A DNA stretch of 64,000 nucleotides. It comes from Skermania sp. ID1734. GTDB taxonomy: Bacteria; Actinomycetota; Actinomycetes; Mycobacteriales; Mycobacteriaceae. Of this stretch, positions 62,429-64,000 are shown one piece after another. The DNA lies in NCBI RefSeq assembly GCF_007489285.1, contig NZ_VLIY01000010.1:1-64000 (forward strand), written 5' to 3'. The notes beneath the pieces were generated by a model, which saw only the letters and a list, made by a program, of their open reading frames with translations, was not told where the DNA came from and did not search any database. Position 1 is the stretch's first letter; each line of letters starts with the position of its first letter. A program made the position numbers and the translations under genes.

Positions 62429-63613
62429 TCAGCCCAGCTTCTCGTACAAGGTGACGACGGCTGCGCCGCCGAGTCCGATGTTGTGCTGCAATGCGACCCG
62501 TGCACCGTCGACCTGTCGGTCGCCGGCCTGACCGCGCAGTTGCCACACCAGTTCCGTGCACTGGGCGAGACCGGTCGCACCGAGTGGATGCCCCTTCGAC
62601 AACAGCCCGCCCGATGGGTTGGTCACCACCTGTCCGCCGTAGGTGTTGTCGCCGTCGGCGATGAACTTCTCGGCAGAGCCTTCCGGCGTCAGCCCGAGCG
62701 CCTCATAGGTGAGCACCTCGTTGGTGGTGAAGCAGTCGTGCAATTCCACGACCGGTATGGCAGTCGGTTCCACGCCGGAGGCCTCGTAAACCTGCGCCGC
62801 CGCAGCCTTCGACATGTCGTAACCGACGATCTTCATCATCGAGTGGTCCTCGAATGTCGAAGCCGTGTCCGTGGTCATGGCCTGCGCCCGAATCACCACG
62901 TCGGTCGAGAGTCCATGTTTGCGGGCGTAGTCCTCGCTCACCAGCACCGCCGCGGCCGCTCCACAGGTCGGCGGGCAGCATTGCAGCCGCGTCAGCGGTC
63001 CGTAGATGTGCGGTGACGCGAGGACCTCCTCGGCGGTGACCGGATCACGGAAGACCGCATACGGGTTGTTCGATGCGTGCCGGCGCGCTTTCACCGAAAT
63101 CTCGGCGAACACCCTCGGGTCCGTCCCGTACCGCTCGCAGTATTCGCGCCCGGCACCGCCGAAGAATTGGGCGGCAAATGGTGCTTCACTCGGGTCTTGC
63201 AGTTCGTGTACCACCCGGTTGAAGCTGTCGAAGGGCGACGGCCGGTCCGCATAGGCCATGGCCAGCGCTCCCCGCTGCATCTGCTCGAAGCCCAGGGCCA
63301 GCACCACGTCCGCGACGCCGTACTCGACCGCTTGGCGCGCCAGATACAGCGCAGACGAGCCCGTTGAGCAGTTGTTGTTGACGTTGACCACCGGAATCCC
63401 AGGTGTGCCAACACGATACAGGGCGGCCTGTCCCGAGGTGGAATCGCCGTACACGTAGCCGACATACGCCTGCTGAACCGCGTCGTAGCCGACACCGGCG
63501 TCGGTCAGGGCTGCGCGGACCGCACGCTCGCCCATCACGTCGTACGACTCGGTCCGGCTTGGCGTGGTGAACGGAATCATCCCCACCCCGGCGACACAAA
63601 CACGATGGCTCAT
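62429..63613 (-). CDS. Thiolase-fold lipid-transfer protein (SCP-x/Ltp-type)
   Basis: 394 aa. Nucleophile Cys in NVNNNCSTGSSAL, the second catalytic region with GGLLSKGHPLGATG, and C-terminal QHNIGLGGAAVVTLYEKLG. These are marks of the SCP2-thiolase group, which cleave beta-ketoacyl-CoA or act as aldolases for side-chain (often steroid or branched) substrates. First gene of the minus-strand operon, with two candidate operators in front. Confidence 0.92.
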   Translation of the reverse strand: MSHRVCVAGVGMIPFTTPSRTESYDVMGERAVRAALTDAGVGYDAVQQAYVGYVYGDSTSGQAALYRVGTPGIPVVNVNNNCSTGSSALYLARQAVEYGVADVVLALGFEQMQRGALAMAYADRPSPFDSFNRVVHELQDPSEAPFAAQFFGGAGREYCERYGTDPRVFAEISVKARRHASNNPYAVFRDPVTAEEVLASPHIYGPLTRLQCCPPTCGAAAAVLVSEDYARKHGLSTDVVIRAQAMTTDTASTFEDHSMMKIVGYDMSKAAAAQVYEASGVEPTAIPVVELHDCFTTNEVLTYEALGLTPEGSAEKFIADGDNTYGGQVVTNPSGGLLSKGHPLGATGLAQCTELVWQLRGQAGDRQVDGARVALQHNIGLGGAAVVTLYEKLG

Positions 63614-63625
63614 TGGATCTCCAAA

Positions 63626-63674
63626 CTATTGTTCCTTCACATAGGAGACCACGAGCTAAGTGAATATGCAATAG
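63626..63674. promoter_or_regulatory. Two candidate operators in the divergent thiolase/thioesterase promoter
   Basis: Copy A, CTATTGTTCCTTCACATAG (63626-63644), is the reverse orientation of the motif; its complement reads CTATGTGAAGGAACAATAG. Copy B, CTAAGTGAATATGCAATAG (63656-63674). A (complement) and B share 14 of 19 positions; B and the fadD-promoter site share 15. They lie 13-61 bp before the thiolase start. Confidence 0.6.
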
Positions 63675-63784
63675 TCTGGTGGTACGAGCGCCAGCAACCG
63701 CGAACCGCGTGCAGGTAGTCGGTGCATCGATTAGGAAACATCGATGCCGACCGGCGATACGCCGTCGATGCCCGACATGGGAGG

Positions 63785-63796
63785 TAGTTTGGCGCC
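63785..63796 (+). promoter_or_regulatory. -10 element of the thioesterase gene (leaderless)
   Basis: TAGTTT (63785-63790), 6 nt, GTG at 63797. A GGGAGG lies at 63779-63784, too far for the GTG and partly before the predicted start of transcription. Confidence 0.45.
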
Positions 63797-64000
63797 GTGA
63801 CCTTTACATACCGTGCGCCTGTCCGCTACCTCGAGGTCGACCAGCAGGGTGTTGTCTTCAACATGTGGTACCTCGCCTACATGGACGAGGCGTTCGGCGA
63901 GTTCGTGGCTCACACCACGCCATGGGCGGACATCTTCGCTCTCGGCGCCGACGTACAGCTAGTGCACTCCGAGCAGGACTGGTCCGGATCGCTGCACTGG
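63797..64000 (+). CDS. Acyl-CoA thioesterase, 4-hydroxybenzoyl-CoA-type hot-dog (partial, runs off window)
   Basis: The first 68 codons are seen: VTFTYRAPVRYLEVDQQG, then VVFNMWYLAYMDEAFGEFV and DWSGSLHW. The Asp (DQQGVVFN in the position of DPAGVVY) and the following helix are the thioesterase family marks. Divergent from the thiolase operon and probably under the same operators; it could release free acid or CoA from pathway intermediates. The C-terminal half lies beyond the window. Confidence 0.85.
   Translation, partial: MTFTYRAPVRYLEVDQQGVVFNMWYLAYMDEAFGEFVAHTTPWADIFALGADVQLVHSEQDWSGSLHW

Overview
The window is a high-GC actinobacterial chromosome segment that reads as a rapidly growing member of the Mycobacteriaceae. 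Three things point there. A 16S rRNA gene lies directly downstream of tyrS, which is the known position of the second rRNA operon (rrnB) of fast-growing mycobacteria. From tyrS to pdtaR the gene order follows, in inverted orientation, the Mycobacterium tuberculosis block Rv1689 to Rv1626 (from memory of that genome, not from a search). Lineage-typical genes are present: a PHA-synthase-like/acyl-CoA-synthetase fusion, a CoaE-GrpB fusion and a double-TetR regulator. I cannot name the species.

Layout. 1-810: 5' end of 16S rRNA, its leader and promoter (minus strand). 811-8237: tyrS-mpg, a TetR-controlled ABC exporter, a Trm112-like protein and the PhaC/ACS fusion. 8238-16757: the complete arginine operon argC-J-B-D-F-R-G-H, almost every junction a 4-nt start/stop overlap, with a MIRU-like element inserted between argB and argD. 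16777-25065: secreted lipase, a hypothetical protein, pheS-pheT, tsnR and infC-rpmI-rplT with an attenuator-like leader. 25066-40848: DUF1844 protein, membrane alpha/beta hydrolase, uvrA, metallo-hydrolase plus lipoprotein, LigD-type polymerase, Na+/H+ antiporter, a DoxX-like protein with 17 eleven-residue repeats, HelD-family RNAP-binding helicase, universal stress protein, uvrB and DUF402. 40835-49481: coaE, monooxygenase-like membrane protein, guanine deaminase, rpsA, methyltransferase, and an SPFH/ribbon-helix-helix pair. 48720-53426: polar amino-acid ABC transporter with a decarboxylating dehydrogenase, a 2H phosphoesterase and thioredoxin. 53446-57063: polA, pdtaR and a tRNA with a CAA anticodon. 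57086-64000: a lipid (acyl-CoA) beta-oxidation cluster with a double-TetR regulator and a broken acyl-CoA dehydrogenase gene.

How the genes work together. Much of the window is housekeeping: translation (tyrS, pheST, infC, rplT, rpmI, rpsA, rRNA, tRNA), arginine synthesis with its own ArgR, DNA repair and replication (mpg, uvrA, uvrB, polA, PolDom), cofactor synthesis (coaE) and redox (thioredoxin). The accessory parts are the TetR/ABC exporter, the DoxX-repeat and HelD genes, the SPFH module, the dehydrogenase/ABC transporter group and the beta-oxidation cluster.

The most unusual signals are: (1) a MIRU-like element whose 33-codon ORF couples the argB stop to the argD start; (2) four related candidate operator sequences, in the three promoter regions of the lipid cluster, that could be read by the double-TetR protein; (3) a 34-bp dyad between the SPFH start codon and the preceding gene, with a small RHH protein encoded in the same transcript; (4) two divergent gene pairs whose starts are only 18-19 bp apart with overlapping leaderless -10 elements; (5) a 17 x 11-residue amphipathic repeat tail on a DoxX-like protein. 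Start sites were re-chosen in many places from Shine-Dalgarno spacing, overlap with the previous stop, or a -10 hexamer placed for leaderless initiation.
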